Positions 36,392 to 47,570 of a stretch of 64,000 bases of DNA are shown here, one piece after another. Each line of letters starts with the position of its first letter. Positions within the stretch are counted from its first letter, which is position 1. The position numbers and the translations under genes are program-made. The notes below the pieces were generated by a model. That model saw nothing but the letters and a program-made list of their open reading frames with translations. It was not told where the DNA came from and did not search any database. The stretch is taken from assembly GCF_954871325.1 (NCBI RefSeq), contig NC_088777.1, forward strand, positions 2,110,509-2,174,508, given 5' to 3'. Source of the DNA: Gordionus sp. m RMFG-2023 (lineage: Eukaryota; Nematomorpha; Gordioida; Chordodea; Parachordodidae).

Positions 36392-37916
36392 AGGGGTTAG
36401 GCGTATAGGGACGCGTAGTGCCCCACGTAGTTCCGCGCCGATTTAAAAAAATTTGGCATGTCCCTGCCGGAAATAGGTGGCACGGCATGATCCGAAAATT
36501 ATGAATTTTCTAAAATATTTTATAAACAAAATGATAGTAAATGTATTTATACATAAATTCAAAAATTTTCCCCATATTTAATTTCTGGCGTTGGTGTCCT
36601 CCCATGGATGATCCTATTTTAAAATTTCTAGACCTAATTAAACTGGAATCGAAAGAAGCAGAGTGGAGATAGTTCTTTACCTTACTGAATCTTCTTAAAT
36701 TCTCTATGGTTTCTGAAATTTTTTGCAAAAAAATTGGATATATTTAGTTAGTGATGACGTCAGTGTCATGACGAGAAAAAAAACTTGGTGCAGAAAAGGG
36801 TCTATGTGCCCTTGAGCCAATCATACTCTGGCATTGTTTAAATCACTTTAGGGTTAGCGGATGTCCGTTGCAACAAAAAGTCTTAAGGGTGTTAATTGTT
36901 TTAAGGTCTTCATTGACACAATATTATAGTTTATATAGCCAGTCTAACAGAATATCAAAAGGTGTTGGATCAAATAGAATTTGAATTGAACATTCATTCG
37001 TTACTCCAAGGATACCTGATGTATGATGGATGCTCATTTCAAAAATTTAGCAAATTCTAGCAAAAGTGCTTAAATTTAATGATTTGCCCCCCCCCCGGTT
37101 AGAAAGTAGCGAATTCTTATCAGATCTCGCCTTGATGTAACGATGTTCTTATTTGATTTATTCAACCTGTCTATAAGTCTTAAGACAAGAACCGATCCAT
37201 TAAACACCGAAAGATCAGTAGAGCAAACAATTAGTGTAAAAAACCCTTAAGGATATGCCTGGTAGTTTCTAAATGAATGTTTATTTTAAACTCTATTATC
37301 TTGAGAAGACATTTTGACATCAATCAATTTTTTTTTCTATCTACACTATTTTTTATTTACATTTTTTTTAAAAAAAACCTCGAAATATTTATAAATCAAA
37401 TTATAGCCAATAAAAGTTTAACCATAATATCGAAAAAAAATATTGAGGATTAATAATCCTAATTGATAAAAGGGGGGGGGGGGGTAACATCTACTGGATC
37501 GTTTCATTTTTATCCTGTATGCCTCGATGATACAATAACTGTGTGTATTGTTTTTAATAATTATATTTAATGGGTGGTTTAATAAATTATTAATGGTGGA
37601 CTACATGAGTTGTTATTTATTGTAATATGTTCATGATAATAATTGACCAAGAGACATTAGAGTAATGATTAATTTGTATAACCTCGAAAAAATCATGCTT
37701 ATGCACTTAAATATAAAATAGTAAAAAATTCTGAGAAAATGAATATTTTTACTTAAGCAAAATCATCTTTTAAGGAATTTCTTAAAAATTATTTTATAAG
37801 TAGTTTTAATTCTGAGTAATTATGAGGGAAAAAAAATAATATGTGTTGAAGCAGTTGCCTTATGTATTATCACATTAAATCATTTTATATTGGATTAAGC
37901 TTCAGAAGTGCTTGAC

Positions 37917-38050
37917 TAGTGTTGTTAATTTACTTGGTCGTAAAATTTACTACCTAATTTTGTGCTCATGCCTGCTCTGAGCACCAACCCTGAGCACAGA
38001 CCCGGGTCCAGACCGGGGTCCAGATCAGGGGACCCGGTACAAAAACCCAT
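37917..38050. repeat. hAT left terminal region
   Basis: Terminal inverted repeat plus a GC-rich subterminal block (GAGCACCAACCC, GACCCGGGTCC, GGACCCGGTAC). The right partner is 46450-46583, inverted. Confidence 0.85.
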
Positions 38051-38189
38051 TTATTTTTAAATTTTTTTTTGAACTTAGTAGAAAAGTATACATAAGATTT
38101 ATTCGTTAAAAGAACAAGCGTTCCCTCTCGGTCTCGATAGGCTAATAGGGCTAGGTGTGTTAATTATATACTGTAGTCTACTAGTAATC

Positions 38190-38720
38190 ATAATTATTAT
38201 TCTAAAATGGGTGGGTCCAAGAGGTTATTAATATTTTTAACAACACGATGATATTGATATTATGGGCGTCAAATAAAAGGTGTTTTAATTAAATTTTTGA
38301 CTATTAATACTTATTATTAATATTCTAATTAGGCGGGGGTCTACTAGGTCTTATGAGGTCAGAAATATTTTTAACAATGGGAAATATTGATATGGGCTTC
38401 AAATAAACGGGAATTTAATTATATCTTGATTGTAATCTAATTATTCAAAGTGGGCTGGTCTAGGAGGGCACATGAATATTTTTAACAATGCACTATTTAT
38501 CCTCAATTTGAAAATTATGACCTGGAAACCCTGTTCACATTATTTAATAAATATATATTTTATTATATCATATTTGATATTCCCGGCACAAAAACCCATT
38601 TATTTTTTCCCCCAAAATTATATGTAGGATTTATTCATTAGGAGATCAGGCGTTCCCTCTCTACTTTGTACTGTAGGCTAATGTATAGGGCTTAGAAGGG
38701 GCAGGAATATTTTTATCCAA
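38190..38720. repeat. subterminal direct repeats inside the hAT
   Basis: A unit of about 120-130 bp (AATATTTTTAACAA, GATATTGATAT, GGGC-TCAAATAAA) occurs three times from 38200. The block AGGCGTTCCCTCTC with ATTTATTCATTAGG near 38620 copies the one at about 38096. Such repeats often bind hAT transposase; that is inference here. Confidence 0.6.
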
Positions 38721-40002
38721 AATAATAATATAGGTTGTCCTGAGGAGTCAGGAATATTATTATCAACGCAAAATATTGACTGACAAAACTGATTATGACT
38801 TACGATAAACTCTATTGTGTTTATCAATATATTTTAACATTTTATTTTTAGTAAATTTACCAACCAAGGGCATCATACTATAAATAGTAGGATTTTTTTG
38901 ATTTCTTTTAAAGACCTGATGTTGTAAATTTAACTAGAATATAATTTAAATAATTATTGTTTAAAAAATAAGAATATATTTTTATTAATAAATTTCTTCA
39001 CATCCGTTTTTTTGATTTATAAATATTTATCCTTATTAAAAAATAAAAACTATATTTCCATTCCCCCTTCCATCTGTTTTTTCCCAAAAAATTATTATTT
39101 TTCATGATAATAATTTTTTTATTTAAAATCATTTAAGTAAAGATTAAAAAAATGTCCTCCATGAGATTTCAACATTTATAATTCCAAAGTGCCGATAACT
39201 GAGAATTTTGCCGTCGGAAGAAATTAATTAAGTAAGTCATTTTAATGATATACTGGCCATCCGTCAAGATAAAAAAAATAAAACAGATATATTTTGAAGT
39301 ATCTATGTGACAATTGACAAACTTATGATATTAGAAATTTTGATATATATTTTTTATGAGAAATTATTTTTTCATGGTTAATCATAAACATTTTAATAAT
39401 ATCATTATGTGATATTTTATTATAATTTATATTTAAACAAATATATATAATTATAGTATTACGATAAATATAATGAAATAAAAAAATTATATAATATACA
39501 TTTAAAATATATATATATATATTTTCCAATCCAAACCCATATAAAATATTATGTTAAAAATTCGTATTCCGTTATATAAAATTGTCATATTCCTATTACG
39601 AGTGAGTCTTGCACGGTAGAGAGAACATACATAAAGTTCCGCTTCAAATAATATTTTAACATATATGTAAATATTAATAATTTATTGAGATAAATAATAT
39701 TATTATATGGCATGCATGATACTTAATGTTCTTAAACGGCGCGAATTTTACCAAATAAATATTCGCGCGCCTGCACTTAGCTAAATTTCAATTTATGTTT
39801 TTAAAATTGACTGCATTTGAGACTTTTAACAACACGAATAATAAATTAAAACTCAAAATAACCTATTAACATAAATATTTATTACAGATATTTTACTTAA
39901 ATAAATTTCTAAACAAGTGATATTTTATATTTCTATTCTTACCTCTCTAATTGATGTATGTTTATTAAAAATATGGTTCCATATACTGTAACACCTGAGA
40001 AA
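38721..40002. other. AT-rich filler inside the hAT
   Basis: Contains the first of three copies of a TTTATCCTTATTAAAAAATA unit (39020-39108; others at 42488 and 45391). No coding sequence. Confidence 0.5.
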
Positions 40003-42228
40003 TTATTGCCATATTTCATCACGAATAGACATTATATCTATATCCCAGGAAGAGAGTGACATGCATTGCTTTAGCGTCGATGGGGCCATCCTGTTCCTCA
40101 GTTTTGTCATAATATTTCCGGCCAAAGAAAAGCTCTTTCCGATGCCACTGAGGTTGTCTGTTGGCATAGATAGTCCCTGGCCATCATTGCTAAATGAGGA
40201 AAACCATCAGCATTTCCTCTCCACCAATCTAATATATTTGTGATTTCGGGCGCGAGTGGTTCATTGAGGTATGTCGTTAATTGATTATTATCATTAGTGC
40301 CATTTGATGCTCCTTTTCTAAATATGGATAAATTTAAAATATCAAAGATTATGGATTTATAATAGAACATTTAACAAATAATACCTTTTTTTCAATCCCT
40401 GCAATATTGAAATAGTTTTAGAATTCGAGATATTATTTATTATTATCAAAATTATACGCATCTGGCCCTGACGTATATTTTGCAAAGTTTATGTTTATTT
40501 TAAATATATCTAAATATTTATCTGCAACGTCATCCTATAGATTTGTAATCAGGGTATTTTTGATCTTAGGATCAAATAACGACGCTGCGTAATTATATGG
40601 AGTGAATATATTATGACTATATTCTTCAGCTTTCTTTAACATAATAGTGGCTGCTTCTTTTATTGACAAATTTGAATATGCCACGGTATGATTTTTTAAA
40701 TTCTCCAATATATCATTGAAGAATAATAGGGTCATCCCGATTGTGGGAGAATGAGTGGATATTTCTACTGTTATTTGATAAAAGGGTAGAAGAAATTCTT
40801 CCAACTCTAGGAATAACGAGTATTCATCAGAAGTTTGGGTAATATCCTCCCCTATTATACCTTGATCGCTCAGTTCATGAATTGAATCAATATTCTAGAT
40901 AGATATATTAAGAAAAAGAATAAAATATACAATAATAATAATTACCTTATTAATGGCGGATATCATGAGGTACTTGCTGTTCCATATTGTTTTAACAGCT
41001 AAAGGTATTAATGTAGCCCCACATATGGCTTTATAAGATTGCATAAATTAGGGTCAGCTATGTAATTTATTAACTATATTTTCTATTTTTTCCAATTTCG
41101 CCTCAAAAAAATGAAGGCCCACCTTTACTATTAAATTAATGATGTGGGCCATGCAGCGATGCTCATATAAAATTTTCGAGTAATGGGTTTGATAATACTC
41201 TTGCAGCAGTTGTACTGCCTTGATCTCATTTAATCCGTTATCGTGTGTTATTGATATTATTTTATCACTTAATTTAAAATCTTCTAATGATTATAAAACA
41301 ATTTTGCAGATATTATCTCCAGTGTGTGGGTGAGGAAACAAAATAATATCTAAAATCCTATTTACAATATCCCAATTGTTATCAATATAATGGAAAGTAA
41401 TAGCACAGTAGGACGTGCTATTGTTAGCAGTCCATAAATCTGTACTTAAGGATATCATATTACTTTTATTTTTTAATTTATCAATTAAATTATTTTTTTG
41501 CAAAATTATAGACATTACCTAGGTTTTTTGTTATTGTTTGCTACACAACAGCTTGATATTCTTATTTGTAATAATAGAATATCCCCTTAAAAGCTGGGTT
41601 ATCTATTATGTTAAAGGAACTATTAGTTTTTATTTAGAAAATTAAGATGAGTTTATTTATCATCAAATTTTCATGCGATAAAAGCTTTCTCATCCCCGGC
41701 ATCGAGTCATAAATGGAACCCTGTGAGTGTGACATCTCTTTAAATATGTTAGGATGCACCGATTTGAGATGTTTTTTCAAATTCGCCAAATATATAAAAT
41801 ATAATTCATAAATTAGTAAAGGAAGTTTTTAATAAATAATATTTTTCGGTCTAAACCGTGCTCAGAACTTAAGTTAAAAAGCTAAATTTTTTATTTCTCA
41901 AGCCGGCTCTGGATAGGTTTAAGCCGTTGTTTCAGGCGGGCTCAAGAAATATTTAAAACAAAAATTTTAAATTATTGTTACTTTGGGAAGTTGAAAATTT
42001 GTATACACTTGGGCATAAATTACATTTTTTGCGTGTCTTGTTAGGAGTCATCGTAAATGAATTCTTAATGTCTATTGCTATGGATGATGACGATGAGGCT
42101 TCCTCAGAAAAAGAATCTACCATTTCTTCTATAGTTGATTGAGACAAAAATGAGAATTCATTAATTGGAGAAGATGGCATAGATTGGTCATCATTATCTG
42201 ACCAATGAAAATGATTTTCAGAAAACAT
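40003..42228 (-). pseudogene. hAT transposase with BED finger
   Basis: Minus strand. An acidic N-terminus (MFSENHFHWSDNDDQSM) leads into a split BED finger: KKCNLCPSVYKF near 42010, then ANLKKHLKSVHP near 41770, separated by about 210 bp of intron-like sequence whose acceptor is not evident. The RNase-H-like core follows: SLSTDLWTANNST with FHYIDNNWDI, then ITHDNGLNEIKA and HRCMAHIINLIVK. After a good 51-nt intron (40895-40945) come LLPFYQITVEIS and YAASLFDPKIK, then the C-terminal dimerisation block TNILDWWRGN, TSVASERAF, KLRNRMAPSTLKQ. Length fits the family. A one-base shift after SERAF and stops near 41050 disable it. Nearest relatives are animal BED-finger hATs. Confidence 0.85.
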
Positions 42229-42385
42229 ATTAAATATAAAAATTTTTAATTTATTTTATAAAATAAAAATGAAAATGAAAAAAAAATCTATTTAAAATTA
42301 GAATACAATAATATTCTTTATTTTTTAGTTAAAAATAGATTTACTTTTTGATATTTTTTAAAAATCAATAATAAATAAAATGTTA

Positions 42386-42558
42386 AGCTATAAAAAATTA
42401 TTTTCCCAGTTGGAATTCAAAAAATAATAATATATTTATAATATTTATACTATAAATAACTTTATTTTTCCGTTTTTTTTATTTTAAAATATTTATCCTT
42501 ATTAAAAAATAAAAACTATATTTTTATTCCCCCTTCCATCTGTTTTTTTCCAAAAAAA
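42386..42558. repeat. direct repeat bracketing the exon array, left copy
   Basis: AGCTATAAAAAATTATTTTC through CCCCCTTCCATCTG recurs at 45283-45467 in the same orientation, about 90 percent alike by eye. The two bracket 2.7 kb that holds the exon array. Its second half also occurs at 39020-39108. Confidence 0.75.
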
Positions 42559-43033
42559 TATGGTATCGGGCCCATCCGTTTGACTTTGTTTTGTCATTAT
42601 ACCATTTCGCGTCAATTTTTCGAAAAATTTTATCTAATTTTCAATACAAAGGTAAATAATAAATATTTACATATATATTTTATATAATTTTCAAAGCTTC
42701 CAAAAATTTGATATAAAATTTTCAATACAAAAAGGTAACTATTTTGATTACAACTTATTTTGTTACACTTTTGAAAAATTTGATATAAAATTTTCAAAAA
42801 GGTAAATATTTTGATTACAACATATTTTGTTACACTTTTCTTTAAATCAGGTAGCATAGTCATTTACTCCACTCTGTAAATAATACCTTCCTCATATAGA
42901 AGGTCAATATATTATAAAAAACAAAATATATTTTACAATGGAAAAGGTTATACAGTAAATAACCTATTTACTTTGACCACAGCATGCAATGGTAAATTAT
43001 TTAATATACAATATGTGATTTATTGTTTTCTAG

Positions 43034-44298
43034 ATGTTTGCAAATATTTGACTGCAAGAAGAGAAAGTATTTTACAAAATAACATAAAATATTATACTAT
43101 TTTTTTAAAATAATTAATCAAATTTTTTTTAATATATTATCTTTTAAATTTTATTAAAAATAGTTCATCTAAATTGTGATATAATATTATCCTTTAATTT
43201 TATTATAAATACAAATTTATTTTAAACAAATTTTTCCTTAAGTATCTGGCAATCAGGCTGGTGATGGAGACAATAATATATTGATATCTGGGGTCTTTTT
43301 GGAAGAAGATCAAGAAACCGTTTCTTCCAATCTCAATCAAGTGCAAGAGGCTGGGGAGAGTGTTGGAGGAAGTATTTTACAAAATAACATAAAATATTAT
43401 ACTTTAAATTTTTTTAAAATAATTAATCAAAATTTTGTTAATATATTATCTTTTAAATTTTATTAAAAATAGTTCATCTAAATTGTGATATAATATTATC
43501 CTTTAACTTTATTATAAATAACAAATTTTTTTTAAATAAATTTTTCCTTAAGTATCTGGCAATCAGGTTGGTGATGGAGACAGAAATGTGGTGATATCTG
43601 GGGTCTTTTTGGAAGATGATCAAGAACCCGTTTCTTCCAATCTCAATCAAGTGTAATAGGCTGGGGAGATTGTTGGAGGAAGTATTTTACAAAATAACAT
43701 AAAATATTATACTTTAAATTTTTTTAAAATAATTAATCAGAATTTTGTTAATATATTATCTTTTAAATTTTATTAAAAATAGTTCATCTAAATTGTGATA
43801 TAATATTATCCTTTAACTTTATTATAAATAACAAATTTTTTTAAAATAAATTTTTCCTTAAGTATCTGGCAATCAGGTTGGTGATGGAGACAGAAATGTG
43901 GTGATATCTGGGGTCTTTTTGGAAGATGATCAAGAACCCGTTTCTTCCAATCTCAATCAAGTGCAAGAGGCTGGGGAGATTGTTGGAGGAAGTATTTTAC
44001 AAAATAACATAAAATATTATACTTTAAATTTTTTTAAAATAATTAATCAATTTTGTTAATATATTATCTTTTAAATTTTATTAAAAATAGTTCATCTAAA
44101 TTGTGATATAATATTATCCTTTAACTTTATTATAAATAAGAAATTTTTTTAAAATAAATTTTTCCTTAAGTATCTGGCAATCAGGCTGGTGATGGAGACA
44201 GAAATGTGGTGATATCTGGGGTCTTTTGGAATAAGATCAAGAACCCGTTTCTTCCAATCTCAATCAAGTGCAAGAGGCTGTGGAGAGTGTTGGAGTAA
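43034..44298 (+). CDS. tandem exon array, unknown acidic protein, in hAT cargo
   Basis: A 33-nt exon candidate (43034-43066) is followed by four copies of a 129-nt exon: 43243-43371, 43553-43681, 43863-43991 and 44171-44298 (128 nt). Each has a TTTTTCCTTAAG acceptor and an A|GTATTTT or A|GTAAGTATTTT donor. Lengths of 33 and 129 are multiples of three and the boundaries are phase 1, so any number of copies keeps the frame. The peptide is acidic (SGNQAGDGDNN, ISGVFLEEDQE, VSSNLNQVQEAGE). Copy 2 has a stop (GTG TAA) and copy 4 a one-base deletion in its T run. It runs opposite to the transposase, so it is probably captured host DNA. No family is recognised. Confidence 0.5.
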
Positions 44299-44430
44299 GT
44301 ATTTTACAAAATAACATAAAATATTATACTTTAAATTTTTTTAAAATAATTAATCAAAATTTTGTTAATATATTATCTTTTAAATTCTATTAAAAATAGT
44401 TCATCTAAATTGTGATATAATATTATCCTT
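43066..44430 (+). repeat. 310-bp tandem array carrying the exon copies
   Basis: Spacing of the AGTATTTTAC word is 305, 310, 310 and 307 bp (43066, 43371, 43681, 43991, 44298). A final partial unit ends about 44430. Exon and intron parts are both well conserved between units, so duplication is recent. Confidence 0.9.
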
Positions 44431-45120
44431 TTTGATAATAAGTTATTATAGTTTTATATTTTTGCTTATATAACATGTATCGTGTAACTTATGAAAATGA
44501 TTATATAATTACACACAAAAAAAAACAAGTTATTACAACAATATATAATTATATAAATATTAATTATTAGATAATATTCGTAAATAAAAGAATATATATT
44601 AATACTTGTATTTCCTTTTTTATCCCACAATAAATAATTTAAAATCATTTAATATAATTACATTAAAAATATTAATACTAATTACATTTTAAATTTCGAT
44701 AATATTAAATCCGCAAGTTGGCGTTTACTATTTTAAAAATATTATTATAATAAAAATATAATAATTTAGGAAAGTTATATATATATAAATATATATATCA
44801 GAATTTACTCACTTAAAACATTAAAGGTTCATTTTAATAAACTGAATTACTATCAATACGTATGGTGGAAGGGCCATATGTATAATATTTTTAAAAAAAG
44901 TCATTAACCAGTAAGTTATGATATTCAATAATACCAAGTGATTATTAAAATAAAAAAAAAATTAAATATTATTTATCTAACAATATTATAGTATATGATT
45001 AATTTTTATTTATATATATTAGAATCATATTTAAATAAAATATTTCATAAACACGATGGCATTCATTCATTTACCTATTTTTTTTTACCTCATTTTATCG
45101 GATGATTACAATCATAGCAG
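44431..45120. other. AT-rich filler inside the hAT
   Basis: Low-complexity AT sequence. No gene or structured repeat seen. Confidence 0.5.
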
Positions 45121-45275
45121 TAGTGTTGTTAAACGGCTAACTCAATACTTCATCCAGAAAAATATTACCCAAGCCTGAAGATTTTGCTAATAGAAGGAAC
45201 AAAAGTCTTTACATATATTTTCGAAATCTTGAGGTTTATACAATATTTTTCTGACTAAAATATTTTAAAAATCAC
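45121..45275. mobile_element. palindromic MITE nested in the hAT
   Basis: Begins TAGTGTTGTTAAACGGCTAA and continues ACTCAATACTTCATCCAG. The right arm is decayed (CAATATTTTTCTGACTAAAA). Its end sequence is the same as that of the large hAT it sits in. Confidence 0.65.
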
Positions 45276-45282
45276 TAAAAAA

Positions 45283-45467
45283 AGCTATAAAAAATTATTT
45301 TCCCAGATGGAATTCAAAAAATAATAATATATTTATAATATTTATGCTATAAATAACTTTATTTTACATCAATTTATTTTTATTTATAAATATTTATCCT
45401 TATTAAAAAATAAAAACTATATTTTCATTCCCCCCTTCAATCTGTTTTTTTTTCCAAAAAATTATTA
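45283..45467. repeat. direct repeat bracketing the exon array, right copy
   Basis: Partner of 42386-42558, same orientation. Confidence 0.75.
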
Positions 45468-45894
45468 TGGAAATAAATCATTTGATAATAAGTTATTAAA
45501 ACGTAAAATAGTTTTCACCATTTTTAAAAAATTATACCGGTTCATTTAAATAACAGTGTTTTTATGAAAACACCGCTAAACGCTTCTACTCAATTTGTAA
45601 GCAATTTTACTCATTATTTTCAAATAAAATGAAATTAAAATACATGTGAAACCGGGGCAAAATGAGTTAAGTGTTTATTTAACATATCTTACACTTTTCT
45701 TTTGGATAAGAGGGCAGGCCTATCTTTCAGCATAAGAGTTCTATATAAATATCATATGAGATAATTCAAAATTGAGTGCAAAATCGTCACAATCCTATTT
45801 TTTTTTTAAATATTATTCAATTAATATAATTATTAAAAAATGTTTCGAAATAAATTAGTCATTATTAGCAATTATCGCTATAACATCTTCGCGA

Positions 45895-46035
45895 TAGTTG
45901 TTTCGCGATATTGTATTCGCGGTAATGTATTCGCTTTATAGGTTTCGCGATAAAGGTTTCGCTATAAAAAATTCGCGATAAACGACATTCACGATAAAAG
46001 CTTCGCGAAAAGGTGTTTCGCGATAAAAGTTTCGC
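45895..46035. repeat. TTCGCGATAAA minisatellite
   Basis: About ten degenerate copies of a 12-16-bp unit (TTTCGCGATAAAAG, ATTCGCGATAAACG). Spaced relatives occur at 23330-23400. The word shares a TCGCG-GATAAA core with the MULE termini at 28025 and 29800. Confidence 0.7.
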
Positions 46036-46591
46036 TGAAATGTATTTACTGGCTATAACATATTATTTAAGAATTATATTATAAATATGAAATACTTGCA
46101 AAAGACCAATCTTATATATTTCTTCAATTTTTAGGCATATAAAAATTAATTATACACTAATTTAATTAGTATTATTAACATATACACATTTTGACCAATT
46201 TTGAGAGAAATCGGTCCAATAGATAAAAAGTTAAAGGGTGGTGGCCAGTCTTCAAACATAGCCATTTATGGCACATTTCCCCTAATGGTAGAACAAAATT
46301 TTGACATGATTTGTGTTCTCCTATGTATGCAGAGCCTAAATAATGATTTCACAAATTTACACAAAATTGATATATACATATATAATATAGATTTACTTTT
46401 TATAAAATGATAATATTCTTTAAATAAAAATTCTTTATTATTTTTTTTAAAAATAATCGGTTTTTGTGCCGGGTCTGGAACCCGGGTCTGTGCTCGGGGT
46501 TCGTGCTCAGAGCTGGTTTAGTCGATATTTTCGACCCAAAACCCGGGTCTGGGCTCTACACAACCAACCAATTAACAACACTATGCTTGAC

Positions 46592-47476
46592 AAAGTTTAG
46601 CGAAGAACGATAAAAGAGTATAGTTTGTTTGTTGTTTAAAATATACCTTTTTTTTTATCTTCCTTATTTCGGTTGAAGGAGACACAGATGAAGCCCCAAA
46701 ACCAAAATACTTGCCTGACTTAAAGGAATTTAAGTTAATCTATCAGTTCTCAGACATGTTTGAGATGTTAGCTGAGGCTCAGACTTATTATTAAATTTAT
46801 TGAGGTAGGACTATATGGTGTTGGCTTCCTTGACTGTGTGAACAAGTTAATGCCTCTTCCTAAAGGTGGCCAAGATGTTGCAATCTATATGATTATGTGG
46901 TTGGACTATTGTTACATCTCAGTCCTAAACCTGTGCCTACTCTTAATTATCTGCTAAAGAGATTGTCAAGGTTGCGACTGGGAAGAGACTTAAATATTTT
47001 AAAAATTTATATAGATTTAAACTATTGAAGCGCTTCTAAAATCTTGTTTGCAGACATTAGAATCTGGTGGGGTTGGTTGTCTAGATATATCCTTACAAAT
47101 ATTTTAAAAATTTATTTAGATTTAAACTATTGAAGGCGCTTTTTAAAATCTAGTTTGCAGACATTAGAATCTGGTTGGGTTGGCTATCTAGATATATCCT
47201 TAGATGAAGCTATTTTCAACCACTTTTCTCTGAGACCAAAATTGAAGTTGATGACAGGAGTTTGATAAGTAGATAGCCTCAGGTTTAATATGCTTCATTA
47301 AACTTAGCAATCACCTATTATTTACATAATTATTTTTTAGATATTTATAAAATGGTTAATAATAATAAAAAAATTATTATTAGTTGATATGTACTATAAA
47401 CACGGCTCCCAAAAATTATACGAAAAGTATTTGTTATTTAAATAACTTTTTATTCGAAGATTTTGAGGGTATTTAG
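46592..47476. other. stretch with a short near-tandem duplication
   Basis: AAAATTTATATAGATTTAAA with CTATTGAAG, AGACATTAGAATCTGG and TCTAGATATATCCTTA occurs at 46998-47095 and again at 47103-47203. Open fragments in 46700-46960 have no motif I can name. Confidence 0.45.
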
Positions 47477-47570
47477 CAGAGTTGTTAAAAGATACTTTTT
47501 AAATCTATTTAGATACTGATACCACATTTTTATATCTAGATACTTGTATCTAGATCCTTTTTCAACTCTG
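47477..47570. mobile_element. hAT-type MITE, 94 bp
   Basis: CAGAGTTGTTAAAAG at the left and TTTTTCAACTCTG at the right enclose ATCTAGATA words. Flanks GTATTTAG and GTATTTAA match at 7 of 8 bases, a slightly decayed target duplication. Confidence 0.8.

Larger units (their letters stand above)
33901..37916. other. intergenic stretch with small repeats
   Basis: No supported gene. Notable are a balanced-composition patch at 35690-35890, whose open plus-strand frame (about 60 codons) has no motif; a TGACGTAA-type repeat at 36134-36190; a 21-G run at 36371-36391; a C-run near 37087-37097; and a G-run at 37473-37484. Confidence 0.5.
37917..46583 (-). mobile_element. 8.67-kb hAT transposon with perfect TSD
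   Basis: The left end TAGTGTTGTTAATT (37917) and right end AATTAACAACACTA (to 46583) are exact inverted repeats. TGCTTGAC lies on both sides (37909-37916 and 46584-46591), a perfect 8-bp hAT target duplication. Subterminal GC-rich segments match in inverted orientation (CTGAGCAC, GAGCACAGACCCGGGT, about 130 bp each side). Inside are a minus-strand BED-finger transposase (42228-40003), subterminal repeats, one nested MITE (45121) and a plus-strand exon array (43034-44298). The length is well above usual hAT size, explained by this extra cargo. The intact duplication shows it moved as one unit. Confidence 0.9.

Noticed and set aside
46201-46410. Open frame of about 69 codons near the right end of the hAT
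   Set aside because: The first part has balanced codons but no motif or splice context, and the end is AT-rich filler; probably decayed transposon sequence.
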